A stretch of 64,000 bases of DNA. It comes from Vibrio orientalis CIP 102891 = ATCC 33934. GTDB taxonomy: Bacteria > Pseudomonadota > Gammaproteobacteria > Enterobacterales > Vibrionaceae. The stretch spans positions 1,488,001 to 1,552,000 of the forward strand of contig NZ_ACZV01000004.1 of assembly GCF_000176235.1 (NCBI RefSeq), read 5' to 3'. Shown here one piece after another: positions 1 to 8,387 of this stretch. A program made the position numbers and the translations under genes. The notes below the pieces were generated by a model. That model was not told where the DNA came from. It did not search any database and saw nothing but the letters and a program-made list of their open reading frames with translations. Positions within the stretch are counted from its first letter, which is position 1. The number at the start of each line of letters is the position of its first letter.

Positions 1-128
1 AAGCCAATGCGCGAATGATCATTGATGAAATGTTTGCCGCACTCTTCATACTCGCTTTGCTCTCCGTTTCGCTTTACTTCATTACCGATAAATTACTTAA
101 AAAGTTTATTCCTTGGGAAAATCAATAA
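1..128 (+). CDS. ABC transporter permease, C-terminal fragment (ThiX-like)
   Basis: Only the last 41 or so codons lie in the window, read in the frame that begins at base 3 and ends with TAA at 126-128. The peptide has one long hydrophobic helix followed by a basic tail ending in PWENQ, the usual end of SsuC/ThiX-type inner-membrane permeases of the binding-protein-dependent transport family. It lies 13 bp before a ThiY-like binding protein and tenA on the same strand, so it is probably the membrane subunit of a thiamine-pyrimidine importer. The assignment rests on this context and the tail. The start is outside the window. Confidence 0.7.
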   Translation, partial: ANARMIIDEMFAALFILALLSVSLYFITDKLLKKFIPWENQ

Positions 129-141
129 GAAAGGACACTCC

Positions 142-1092
142 GTGAAAACGACAAATAAACTCAGTGCAGTGGCACTAATGACATCTCTATTTTCTGTAAA
201 TGCATTTGCTGCGGATAAAGAGCTTACTCTGATGCTAGATTGGTTCGTCAACCCAAACCATGGGCCAATTGTGATAGCGCAAGAGCGTGGTTACTTCAAG
301 CAACAAGGTATTGAAGTGAATATTCAAGAGCCGGCTGACCCAAGCACACCGCCAAAATTGGTGGCGGCGGGTAAAGTTGACTTGGCTATCTCTTATCAAC
401 CAAGCCTCACTATCGACGTGGCTGCGGGTCTACCGCTTATTCGCTCTGCAACCTTAATTGCGACTCCATTGAACACACTAATGGTGCTAGATAATGGTAA
501 GAATGACACTCTAGCCGATTTAAAAGGTAAGAACATTGGTATCGCGATTGCGGGCAATGAGGAAGCAACGATTGGCACCATGCTGGGTCAAGAAGGGGTG
601 AAGTTTTCCGACGTAAACATCATTAATGTCGGCTGGGCACTGTCATCGTCTCTGGCATCTGGCAAAGTGGATGCGATTTGGGGCGGGTTACGTAACTTCG
701 AAACTAATCAACTGGAACTTGAAGGCTACAAAGCCAAAGCCTTCTATCCTGAAGAGCACGGTGTGCCGACTTATGATGAGTTAGTCTTCGTTGCCAATGC
801 GAAAAGCTATGATGCAGAGGCAATCAAAGCGTTCAATAAAGCGCTTGAGCAGGCAACGACTTATATTGTTAACCACCCGCAGCAATCATGGAAAGAGTTT
901 GTTGCTTACTCGCCAGATACGCTCAATAACGAGCTCAACCAGCGTGCGTGGAACGATACATTGACGCGTTTTGCGCTGCGTCCATCAGCGGTAGATCATA
1001 AACGTTACGATGACTATGCCGAGTTTATGTACTCACAGAAGCTGATTGAAACCTTGCCGAAAGCCGCGGACTACGTGCCGGAGATTAACTGA
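142..1092 (+). CDS. thiY: ThiY-like pyrimidine-binding periplasmic protein (NMT1/THI5 family)
   Basis: Solute-binding protein of an ABC importer that in this family captures thiamine pyrimidine precursors (HMP or formylaminopyrimidine) in the periplasm. The GTG at 142 is chosen as start because AAGAAAGGA lies just upstream and a normal signal peptide follows, with a hydrophobic core and cleavage near AFA-AD at residue 23. An in-frame ATG at 22 would add 40 residues overlapping the upstream permease gene. The mature protein begins with the family pattern LMLDWFVNPNHGPI and has the two-lobed NMT1 length (316 aa). It overlaps tenA by one base (TGATG), so the two are translationally coupled. The exact ligand is inferred from tenA linkage. 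Confidence 0.85.
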   Translation: MKTTNKLSAVALMTSLFSVNAFAADKELTLMLDWFVNPNHGPIVIAQERGYFKQQGIEVNIQEPADPSTPPKLVAAGKVDLAISYQPSLTIDVAAGLPLIRSATLIATPLNTLMVLDNGKNDTLADLKGKNIGIAIAGNEEATIGTMLGQEGVKFSDVNIINVGWALSSSLASGKVDAIWGGLRNFETNQLELEGYKAKAFYPEEHGVPTYDELVFVANAKSYDAEAIKAFNKALEQATTYIVNHPQQSWKEFVAYSPDTLNNELNQRAWNDTLTRFALRPSAVDHKRYDDYAEFMYSQKLIETLPKAADYVPEIN

Positions 1093-1757
1093 TGAAATAC
1101 AGCGACTTAATTACCGCTTGCCAAGCTGATTGGCAAGAGTATACACAGCACAGTTTTGTTCAGCAATTGGCCGTCGGAACGTTACCTCAAGAGTGTTTCT
1201 TACACTACTTGAAGCAGGATTTTCTGTTCCTCAAGCAATATGCACGTGCTTACGCGCTGGCGATTTACAAAGCACGTAATCTTGAAGATATGCGTCGTGC
1301 ATTACCGAGCGTTTCTGATCTACTTGAGACAGAAATCAACCATCACGTGACCTATTGTGGTCAGTGGGGACTAACGGAAGCGGATCTGGAGAATGAGCCT
1401 GAAGACTTTGGTACTGTTGCTTATACTCGCTATGTTTTAGACGCAGGTATGACGGGTGATCTCGTTGAGCTGTATGCTGCATTGGCTCCGTGCTCGATCG
1501 GTTATGCGGTGATTGGTAAAGCCCTGTTAGAAAGTTCTGATACCCAGTTAGAAGGCAATCCTTATCGAAGCTGGATAGAACTTTACGGTGGTGAGGAGTT
1601 TCAGTCTGGAGTGGCTCAAGGCGCAGAACACTTTGATCAGTTACTCGAAGAGATAGAGAGCAATAGTCAGAAGGGGCAAAACCTAATTCATGTCTTTAAG
1701 ACAGCAACTAGAATGGAAGTAGCATTCTGGCAGCAAGGGATTGATGCCAACCTATAG
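1092..1757 (+). CDS. tenA: TenA family thiaminase II / aminopyrimidine aminohydrolase
   Basis: Cytoplasmic hydrolase that salvages the pyrimidine half of degraded thiamine, converting aminomethyl-pyrimidine to HMP. The 221-aa product has the family length and all-helical composition. The conserved active-site residues are visible: Asp43 in LKQDF, the nucleophilic Cys134 in LAPCSIGY, and Glu209 in ATRMEVAFW. The start codon overlaps the thiY stop, placing uptake and hydrolysis in one operon, a common arrangement in gamma-proteobacteria. No terminator hairpin is obvious after the stop. Any TPP riboswitch for the operon would lie outside the window. Confidence 0.92.
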   Translation: MKYSDLITACQADWQEYTQHSFVQQLAVGTLPQECFLHYLKQDFLFLKQYARAYALAIYKARNLEDMRRALPSVSDLLETEINHHVTYCGQWGLTEADLENEPEDFGTVAYTRYVLDAGMTGDLVELYAALAPCSIGYAVIGKALLESSDTQLEGNPYRSWIELYGGEEFQSGVAQGAEHFDQLLEEIESNSQKGQNLIHVFKTATRMEVAFWQQGIDANL

Positions 1758-1798
1758 ACCTTTTCTGGGGGAGGGGAGTAAGCGCACATATTGCTGTG

Positions 1799-1993
1799 CT
1801 AGCTTCCTTCTTCCTCAGCAAGTTCTCTTTTTGCCAACATATCAAGCTCTTCTTGAGTGATAAGTTCATACGCATGGCTGAGCGTTTGGTCAGCCATCGT
1901 AGACTTGAGTTTTAAAGACAGACGTCTCTTCTGCCTTGGGCTTAGATCCTCAATACACTGAAGTATGCGTTCAAAGTCACGTTCTTCAATCAC
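1799..1993 (-). CDS. Small conserved-looking hypothetical protein (64 aa)
   Basis: Unrecognised small acidic protein. The GTG start at 1993 is supported by a strong ribosome site, GGAGGA, eight bases upstream. The sequence is highly charged and predicted helical, with an SPRQKRRLSLKLKS basic stretch near residues 18-31 and an acidic C-terminus ending AEEEGS. There is no signal peptide or membrane segment. It is convergent with tenA, which ends 41 bp away. Function unknown. Confidence 0.6.
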   Translation of the reverse strand: MIEERDFERILQCIEDLSPRQKRRLSLKLKSTMADQTLSHAYELITQEELDMLAKRELAEEEGS

Positions 1994-2354
1994 ACTATTT
2001 TCCTCCTCACAATCACCTAGCCGATAAGCTACCCAGCATAAATATGATGCGATGAGCGATTGTATTTTTGAGATTAAAGGAGTCTTCTTGGTTATGCAAT
2101 CACACTTATAGCTTAATTATCTTAATTTAACTGTGCACAGCCAAGAGGTAGAGGGCGCGATACTGTTGCTGCTTGGTGCAACCGACATTCTGCGAGTTAT
2201 ATGCCAAATGATGAGGCTTTGTCAGCAAATGTATATTTGTGATGTGGTCAGCGAGGGTGCTCTATCTTTCACCAAATTGACATTAAGTTGATAAATTTCC
2301 CATGTGTTCTCGACTATTATGCTGAATCGAGTTTTTTGCTTGCTGTGATTCCAG
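1994..2354. other. Intergenic region, no gene seen
   Basis: About 360 bases between two divergent genes. It must hold promoters for the small protein at 1799-1993 and for the PAP2 phosphatase. I see no RNA gene, repeat or convincing ORF. A TTGACA occurs at 2277-2282, but no good -10 lies at the right spacing. Confidence 0.5.
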
Positions 2355-3110
2355 ATGATTAAAAAAATATTCCAAGACAAACGTGAAGGCCTACTGCTAT
2401 TACTTGGCTTTTTGCTCATTATTGCGCCAATGTCTCTATTTGTTAGTCACATCGATCTTTTATCTGAGGTCAGTGACGCAACAGGAGTTAGCTTTACGGC
2501 CATTACTGAGTCCGCAGGTTCTAAAGGCTTTCTTATTACCTTGTCAATCCTTGTACTCATGAGCTGGAAAGTCATCGGCTTCAATCGCGAATTTTTGGCT
2601 AAGCTTTTCCAACTTGGGGTGATTCTTGTTATCGGCTTTGCTGCCAAGACTGGCCTTAAACATGTCACAGAAAGCCCAAGACCTTACACTGAATTATTAA
2701 CTCACCAACTTCTCATTCCTAACCCTGTACATTTCTACAAATTAGATGCGATACAGAAAGAAGAGGTGATCAACGAAATCTCACAGCAGGTGTCGCCGTG
2801 GCGCACCAGTCACTGGCAAGGTGAAAAAGATTACTCATTCCCTTCAGGGCACACAATTTTTGCATCCATCTGTTTAGCATTTTTTGGCGGGCTATTTATG
2901 CAGCATAAACGCTACGGTTTGGCGTTAATGGTTGGTGTGTGGGCCATCTGTGTTGGTTATAGCCGTCTATGGCTGGGCATGCATAGGCCAATCGATCTTG
3001 TTGGCTCGATTCTATTTGTTGCTGCCGTTTATACCTTGATGCCAAGCTTTTCTCAATTAGGTCAATGGGTGATGCTGAGACTGAAGTATCCTACCCATGT
3101 TCATCGTTAG
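2355..3110 (+). CDS. pgpB: PAP2-family membrane phosphatase (PgpB-like)
   Basis: Inner-membrane lipid phosphatase, likely acting on phosphatidylglycerophosphate and/or undecaprenyl pyrophosphate. All three PAP2 signature blocks are present: K-x6-RP at residues 102-110 (KHVTESPRP), PSGH at 163-166, and SR-x5-H-x3-D at 203-214, with the catalytic His166 and His210. Several hydrophobic helices surround the motifs, and the length (251 aa) matches E. coli PgpB (254 aa). It appears monocistronic and is followed by a clear intrinsic terminator. The substrate is inferred from the family; other PAP2 lipid phosphatases share these motifs. Confidence 0.82.
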   Translation: MIKKIFQDKREGLLLLLGFLLIIAPMSLFVSHIDLLSEVSDATGVSFTAITESAGSKGFLITLSILVLMSWKVIGFNREFLAKLFQLGVILVIGFAAKTGLKHVTESPRPYTELLTHQLLIPNPVHFYKLDAIQKEEVINEISQQVSPWRTSHWQGEKDYSFPSGHTIFASICLAFFGGLFMQHKRYGLALMVGVWAICVGYSRLWLGMHRPIDLVGSILFVAAVYTLMPSFSQLGQWVMLRLKYPTHVHR

Positions 3111-3133
3111 TTGATTTCACCTATACCAACTTA

Positions 3134-3158
3134 GGGCTCTAGTTTAGAGCCCTTTTTT
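3134..3158 (+). terminator. Rho-independent terminator after pgpB-like gene
   Basis: GGGCTCTA (3134-3141), a two-base loop and TTAGAGCCC (3144-3152) form a stem that runs straight into six T residues. Confidence 0.88.
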
Positions 3159-3277
3159 ATTTAACAGTCTATAAATAAACAGTAATGATTTGGTTAGGTT
3201 TCATTTGGCATTGTTGTCTAACTATTGTTCGCTGTTTAGTATCGAAAATTCTACTTCGCTCGTTATAAGGATACTCA

Positions 3278-5065
3278 ATGACTTCGGAGACGATTGCGCT
3301 AACCCTTGCTAGTGTTGGCTTACTGGGTTTGATTTGCCAATGGGTGGCATGGCAGCTAAAACTTCCTGCTATTTTATTTCTGCTCATCGCTGGTTTACTA
3401 GTGGGCCCTGTGCTTGGCTTGTTTTCTCCCCAAGAAGCGTTAGGGGACCTCTTCTTTCCTGTGATTTCTTTAGCAGTAGCCGTGATCCTTTTTGAAGGTA
3501 GCTTAACTCTAAATTTTAAGCAGATTAAAGGGATCAGTAAGAGTGTTTGGAGCATAGTAACGCTTGGCGCTGTGGTGTCATGGATTATTACCACCGTAGC
3601 GACGCACTATTTGTTAGGTCTAGATTGGTCATTGGCGTTCTTATTCGGCAGCCTGACGGTGGTCACTGGACCCACTGTGATTGTCCCTTTATTACGAACG
3701 GTCAGACCAAACTCTAAACTCTCCAATATTTTACGTTGGGAAGGGATACTGATTGATCCTCTGGGTGCGCTGTTTGTGGTGATGGTGTACGAGTTTATTG
3801 TCTCGCATAGTCAAATGCACAGCTTAGCGGTATTTGGTCTGATTATGGTGATTGGTTTTTCCGTAGGCATCGCTGCAGGCGTGCTAGTTGCCGCTATGAT
3901 TCGCCGCCACTGGTTACCGGAATACTTACAGCCTTTTGCCGTGCTGACGATTTTGCTCGGTGTGTTTGCACTCTCGAATTATCTAGAGCATGAGTCGGGT
4001 CTGTTGACGGTGACAGTGATGGGTATTTGGTTGGCAAACGCTAAGGGAGTCAACATCAGTCATATTCTTCACTTTAAAGAAAACCTGACTATTTTGTTTA
4101 TTTCTGGTTTGTTTATTCTTCTTGCGGCTCGAGTTGAGTTAACGGATTTTGCTCAGCTAGGTTGGGCGGCACTAGCATTGTTTGTTGTCATTCAATTGGT
4201 ATCGCGCCCAGTTTCAATCTTCTTATCCACCATGCGAAGTAATCTAGAGATTAAAGAGAAAGCCTTTCTTGCTTGGGTGGCACCAAGAGGCATTGTTGCG
4301 GCAGCGGTGTCATCTCTATTTGCCATTAAGTTAACTCAGCAAAATGTTGAGCAAGCCAATCTACTGGTGCCGCTTATTTTCATGGTCATCATCGGCACCG
4401 TGGTACTACAAAGTGCCACGGCTCGTCCGGTTGCCAATCTACTTGGAGTTGCTGAGCCCGCGCCGAGAGGCTTTCTAATTGTTGGCGCTAACGACGTCGC
4501 GAGAACCTTGGGTAAAGCGATTCAAACCTATGACTGCCGCGTGCTTATGTCAGACACCAACTGGGACTACGTCAGTAAAGCGCGAATGGGTGGCTTTGAC
4601 AGCTATTACGGCAATCCAACATCGAGTCATGCTGATGAATACCTTGATTTGATTGGGATAGGGCAGGTGTTAGCGGTGACCCCCGACCAGCACTTAAACT
4701 CGGTGGCGAGTGTTCATTTCTCGAATGAATTTGGTCATCGTAAAGTGTTTAGCCTGCAAGATAAGAAAGAGCAAGAGAGGTTAGATAAGCACAGTCATAA
4801 CTCGGAACATGCCTATTCCTTGTTGCTAGGAGGTAGCACAAGTTACAAAAAGCTGGCGAGTCTAATCAGCCAAGGCGCTGAAATTAAACACACCAAGCTC
4901 AGTGATAGCTTTGGCTACGAGGATTACCAAGAGCAGTATAAATCGGCAACAGTGGTCCCTTTGTTTATTGTTAATGGTAAAAATCAGATCCAAGTGTTGG
5001 CTCAAGCGGATGAATCCTCGCCTGCGAGTGGTGATATTGTCATTTCATTAGTGAAAGAGAGTTAA
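3278..5065 (+). CDS. Cation:proton antiporter (CPA1/NhaP type) with C-terminal TrkA-N-like domain
   Basis: Inner-membrane sodium or potassium/proton exchanger. The first ~390 residues are a run of about twelve hydrophobic helices. They include the glycine-rich LLIAGLLVGPVLG segment near residue 35, the FEGSLTL segment near residue 75, the WEGILIDPLGAL segment and WVAPRGIVAAAVSS, all typical of the NhaP/CPA1 group. A soluble part starts around residue 397 with the dinucleotide-binding-like GFLIVGANDVAR, resembling a TrkA-N (RCK) domain that gates by NAD(H) or nucleotide binding. Length is 595 aa. It is monocistronic. Ion preference cannot be read from the sequence. Confidence 0.82.
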   Translation: MTSETIALTLASVGLLGLICQWVAWQLKLPAILFLLIAGLLVGPVLGLFSPQEALGDLFFPVISLAVAVILFEGSLTLNFKQIKGISKSVWSIVTLGAVVSWIITTVATHYLLGLDWSLAFLFGSLTVVTGPTVIVPLLRTVRPNSKLSNILRWEGILIDPLGALFVVMVYEFIVSHSQMHSLAVFGLIMVIGFSVGIAAGVLVAAMIRRHWLPEYLQPFAVLTILLGVFALSNYLEHESGLLTVTVMGIWLANAKGVNISHILHFKENLTILFISGLFILLAARVELTDFAQLGWAALALFVVIQLVSRPVSIFLSTMRSNLEIKEKAFLAWVAPRGIVAAAVSSLFAIKLTQQNVEQANLLVPLIFMVIIGTVVLQSATARPVANLLGVAEPAPRGFLIVGANDVARTLGKAIQTYDCRVLMSDTNWDYVSKARMGGFDSYYGNPTSSHADEYLDLIGIGQVLAVTPDQHLNSVASVHFSNEFGHRKVFSLQDKKEQERLDKHSHNSEHAYSLLLGGSTSYKKLASLISQGAEIKHTKLSDSFGYEDYQEQYKSATVVPLFIVNGKNQIQVLAQADESSPASGDIVISLVKES

Positions 5066-5302
5066 CGATTAACCTTATAGCCATTGCTTTTTAGTGCCTA
5101 TTTCAACGATTTGTGATGCATAGCCATCTCCATTTTTGATCTAACGCAATCAAGCTTGTGACTACCTCTTTTGGGGTGGTCGAATACAATGACAACTCAC
5201 ATAAACTAGAGCGTAAACAACTACAATTAACATGGTTATACGTATAAGAAGCCGAATACAGAGAAGTACTCTGTTAGAAGAGGCTTCAACTAGGACAATG
5301 TG

Positions 5303-6070
5303 ATGAGCAAGCCTAAAACGACAACTTCTGAAAGCCGTCGGCGATTTTTACGCGATACGGCGCGAACGGCTGCAGGTGTGGGCGCCGCAGCAACTATCTT
5401 GGGTTTACAGTCAGTACAAACACAAGCGCGAGACGGCAGCGGAGTGCCCGTTCGTCCGCCTGGGACGCTGGCTAAAGGAGAGTTTGAAAAAGCCTGCACA
5501 CGTTGCGGACTCTGTGTTCAAGCTTGCCCCTATGACACGCTAAAACTCGCGACATTACTTTCATCTGTAGAGTCAGGTACACCTTACTTTAACGCCCGCG
5601 ATATCCCTTGTGAGATGTGTGAAGACATTCCTTGTGTTGTTGCTTGCCCGAGTGGCGCTCTCGATCCTTCTTTGACGGATATTGATGATGCACGCATGGG
5701 CACGGCAGTGCTCATTGACCATGAAGCCTGTCTTAACTGGCAAGGGCTGCGCTGTGACGTTTGTTATCGAGTTTGTCCGTTAGTGGATGAGGCGATTACG
5801 CTTGAACATATTCGTAATGAACGTACTGGTTACCACGCCAAGCTCATTCCTACCGTTCACTCCGATAAATGTACCGGTTGTGGTAAATGTGAGCAGGCCT
5901 GTGTTACTGAAGTGGCAGCGATTAAGATTATTCCAACCGAACTTGCGAAGGGAAAAATGGGCTCTCACTACCAATTGGGTTGGGAAGAAGTGACTAAGCC
6001 TCTTGGCAATAGTGAACCAGATAGGGTGATTCCATCTGGGGCACTAGAAACCTTAGGAGGGAGCAAGTAA
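5303..6070 (+). CDS. napG: NapG-type ferredoxin, Tat-exported 4Fe-4S protein
   Basis: Periplasmic electron-transfer protein of the MauM/NapG family. A twin-arginine signal (SRRRFL near residues 11-16 followed by an alanine-rich core) marks Tat export of a pre-folded cluster protein. Four cysteine clusters for 4Fe-4S centres are visible: [26 protein letters not shown], a longer C-x7-C-x2-C-x3-CP group, and [12 protein letters not shown]. The ATG at 5303 is preferred because AGGA lies seven bases before it; a GTG at 5300 is the alternative. The stop overlaps the napH start region (TAATG), so the pair is coupled. In nitrate respiration NapGH passes quinol electrons to NapAB, but no napA is in the window. 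Confidence 0.87.
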   Translation: MSKPKTTTSESRRRFLRDTARTAAGVGAAATILGLQSVQTQARDGSGVPVRPPGTLAKGEFEKACTRCGLCVQACPYDTLKLATLLSSVESGTPYFNARDIPCEMCEDIPCVVACPSGALDPSLTDIDDARMGTAVLIDHEACLNWQGLRCDVCYRVCPLVDEAITLEHIRNERTGYHAKLIPTVHSDKCTGCGKCEQACVTEVAAIKIIPTELAKGKMGSHYQLGWEEVTKPLGNSEPDRVIPSGALETLGGSK

Positions 6071-6921
6071 TGGCTAAGAATTTGGCGAAAGACGCGGGTA
6101 AAGAGGCAAGGCAAAAACTTGGCTGGTGGCATGCTCATCGCTTTTTGATTTTACGCCGCTTGTGTCAGTTTGGCGTGATTGGGCTGTTTCTACTTGGTCC
6201 AACGATTGGGATTCTAAAAGGCAACCTTTCATCTAGCCTGCTGCTTGATACCGTGCCGCTGACCGATCCTCTCATTTTCATGCAGATTGCCTTTACTGGG
6301 CATATGCCAGAACTGAGTGCCATTATTGGCGTGGCGATTGTAGTGGTTTTCTATGCTTTGATTAGTCCTAGAGCCTTTTGCGGTTGGGTGTGTCCAATGA
6401 ACGTCGTGACCGACTTTGCTGCTTGGCTCAAACGTAAGCTAGAGATCAAAGCGAGCTTTCGTTGGAACCCTCAGTTGCGTTACTGGCTGTTATTGGCGCT
6501 GCTGATTGGTAGTGCCGCTTCCGGTACCGTGCTGTGGAACTGGATTGACCCCGTTGCCGCGCTCCACAGAGGGATTCTATTTGGTATGGGCGCAGGCTGG
6601 ATTCTCATTCTGTTGGTGTTTATCGTCGACTTGCTGTTGGTTGATCATGGTTGGTGCGGACATTTATGCCCACTCGGTGCGACTTATGGGGTGATTGGGC
6701 GTAAGAGTGTTATTCGAGTTACTGCCACGAACCGAGAAGCATGTACCAAGTGTATGGACTGCTACAACGTCTGCCCAGAACCTGTGGTGCTGCGTCAACC
6801 GCTTAAAGAAGGTGATAGGCGAGTGATGGATCAGAATTGCATGAGTTGTGGTCGGTGTATTGATGTTTGCCCTGAGCATGTTCTTGAGTTCAAAACCATA
6901 TTTAAGTCAAAGCCTGAATAA
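6070..6921 (+). CDS. napH: NapH-type membrane ferredoxin (quinol dehydrogenase subunit)
   Basis: Inner-membrane partner of NapG. About four to five hydrophobic helices (from residue ~28 on) carry the two C-x3-CP motifs characteristic of the NapH/MauN family (FCGWVCP and WCGHLCP). The C-terminal cytoplasmic part has two 4Fe-4S clusters (CTKCMDCYNVCP and CMSCGRCIDVCP). Length is 283 aa, as expected. It overlaps napG by one base and ends just before a perfect terminator shared with the converging LysR gene. With no nap catalytic genes next door, its electron acceptor is open. Confidence 0.88.
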   Translation: MAKNLAKDAGKEARQKLGWWHAHRFLILRRLCQFGVIGLFLLGPTIGILKGNLSSSLLLDTVPLTDPLIFMQIAFTGHMPELSAIIGVAIVVVFYALISPRAFCGWVCPMNVVTDFAAWLKRKLEIKASFRWNPQLRYWLLLALLIGSAASGTVLWNWIDPVAALHRGILFGMGAGWILILLVFIVDLLLVDHGWCGHLCPLGATYGVIGRKSVIRVTATNREACTKCMDCYNVCPEPVVLRQPLKEGDRRVMDQNCMSCGRCIDVCPEHVLEFKTIFKSKPE

Positions 6922-6925
6922 ACTG

Positions 6926-6955
6926 AAACCACGACAATAGGTCGTGGTTTTTATT
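6926..6955. terminator. Bidirectional terminator between napH and lysR
   Basis: Perfect 10-bp stem AAACCACGAC / GTCGTGGTTT (6926-6935, 6941-6950) with a five-base loop, then a T-rich tract on the plus strand. The convergent LysR gene stops at 6951, so the hairpin can serve both directions. Confidence 0.85.
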
Positions 6956-7832
6956 TGCAGGCTTGCTCACCAATTTCCATTTCTTGTAGTTTTCTCTGTA
7001 TTGCCTCGATTGCCATCACCACGGCAATCGGTGGCTTTTGGGCATAGGCGTGTAAAGCGTATAGGTTAGTCTCTGGTAGCTGATAACTGGGCAAGCAAGG
7101 GGTGAGCGTCGGATATTGCTTGATAAGGAATTCCGGTATGATTCCAACACCTAGGCCTAATGAAATCATAGTGGCTACTTGATTGATTGTGTTTGCTCTA
7201 TGGGTGGTAGAGAAACAAAATGTTTTCTCGTTACCTTTGGTTTTGCTCTGTAGCGTGTGGTTAATCTGTTTACGTTGCCAATGGTTGGCCACGTAAGCTG
7301 CTGTCGTCAACGTTTCACAAAAGTTGTTTGCCTGACAAAGTACATCTCTAAATGACCCAATCTTTTTTTGACGATAGTTACTATCGACTGATTCGCCGAC
7401 TCGAATCGCCAAATCAATATCATGCTGCATTAAATCAAGTTGATGATCCTCTGCGATAAGCTCAATTTTAACTTCAGGATAATGAACGAATACGCTTGCA
7501 ACTGCTGGGGCGACAACACTTTCCATCAAAGCATGAGGAGCAGTAAGGGTGATTGAGCCTGATGGGATAGTCTGAGCTTGTTTTACTTCTTCCCACGCCT
7601 GGTCGACGATGGTATTCATCGCTAAACAATGGTGATAGAAGCGTTCTCCTTGCGGCGTCAAACTTTGCTTACGTGTGGTTCGTTTAAGCAATACCGTATC
7701 AAGGTCCTGTTCGAGTTGTTTTAAGGCGCTACTCAAAACGGATTTTGATAAATCGAGCTTTTCAGCGGCTTTGGAGATAGAACCATTTTCGATAATGCTA
7801 AGGAATAGGCTCATCTGACGATGCTTATTCAT
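6951..7832 (-). CDS. LysR-family transcriptional regulator
   Basis: DNA-binding regulator with a winged helix-turn-helix at residues ~5-60 (SLFLSIIENGSISKAAEKL, SKSVLSSALKQLEQDL) and a C-terminal effector-binding half. The ATG at 7832 is selected because the MNKHRQMSLFLSI start fits family alignments and AGAGAA precedes it; an upstream in-frame extension of 22 residues looks like untranslated leader. It is divergent from the SnoaL-like gene, with about 100 bp between starts, the classical arrangement for a LysR regulator and its target. The effector is unknown. Confidence 0.85.
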   Translation of the reverse strand: MNKHRQMSLFLSIIENGSISKAAEKLDLSKSVLSSALKQLEQDLDTVLLKRTTRKQSLTPQGERFYHHCLAMNTIVDQAWEEVKQAQTIPSGSITLTAPHALMESVVAPAVASVFVHYPEVKIELIAEDHQLDLMQHDIDLAIRVGESVDSNYRQKKIGSFRDVLCQANNFCETLTTAAYVANHWQRKQINHTLQSKTKGNEKTFCFSTTHRANTINQVATMISLGLGVGIIPEFLIKQYPTLTPCLPSYQLPETNLYALHAYAQKPPIAVVMAIEAIQRKLQEMEIGEQACK

Positions 7833-7933
7833 TTTATTGTTCTCTTTTATAGAACGGTTAATTCTTATTTGATTGTTTTTCTCCTTTAATCGTAACACTA
7901 AACTGAGCGTATTGATTTAGAGGAGAACAAACT

Positions 7934-8305
7934 ATGAGCCAATCCGTATTAGAAGCATGTCAGGCAGGCATCACTGCGTGGAAAACTGCGTTTAACCGAC
8001 AAGATGCAAAAGGGTGCGCTGAGCAATATGCTCAAGGTACAACGATGCATGCTAAGCCATTTGGTACATTTGAAGGACGTGAACAAATTGAGTCGTTTTG
8101 GCAAAGCATCATTGAGCAGGGCTTTGCTGATGTTTCTTACACAGAGACAGAGTGGGAAAAGGTTGATGACACTAGCTACATTTTGACCTCTAAATGGACG
8201 ATGAATAAAGCATTTGGTGTTGTGCATAAAGAAGTCTGGACGCTACAAAGTGATGGTGAAGCGCGATTAACTTATGATGAGTTTGAAGTGTTAGGTGAAC
8301 GATAA
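7934..8305 (+). CDS. SnoaL/NTF2-like fold protein
   Basis: Small cytoplasmic protein (123 aa) of the SnoaL-like/DUF4440 NTF2 superfamily. Visible are an N-terminal helix pair (AWKTAFNRQDAKGCAEQY), the PFGTFEGREQIESFWQ segment typical of these cone-shaped folds, and a following beta-rich half. Members include ketosteroid-isomerase-like enzymes and uncharacterised proteins, so no reaction is assigned. AGGAGA lies eight bases before the ATG. It is divergent from the LysR gene and probably its target. Confidence 0.75.
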   Translation: MSQSVLEACQAGITAWKTAFNRQDAKGCAEQYAQGTTMHAKPFGTFEGREQIESFWQSIIEQGFADVSYTETEWEKVDDTSYILTSKWTMNKAFGVVHKEVWTLQSDGEARLTYDEFEVLGER

Positions 8306-8341
8306 ATAGCTCACGGATCAGTTTGAAACAAGAATGAAGAA

Positions 8342-8372
8342 AATTAGCCACAACAAAGAGTAGTGGCTAATT
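8342..8372. terminator. Convergent-gene terminator
   Basis: Perfect 10-bp inverted repeat AATTAGCCAC / GTGGCTAATT between the ends of the SnoaL-like gene and malT. The T tracts are short, so strength is uncertain. Confidence 0.6.
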
Positions 8373-8387
8373 GTCATTGTAAATTGC

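Noticed and set aside
22..141. Extra N-terminal extension of ThiY
   Set aside because: It overlaps the end of the upstream permease frame and would hide the signal peptide.
2277..2305. A sigma-70 promoter at TTGACA
   Set aside because: No acceptable -10 hexamer at 16-18 bp spacing.
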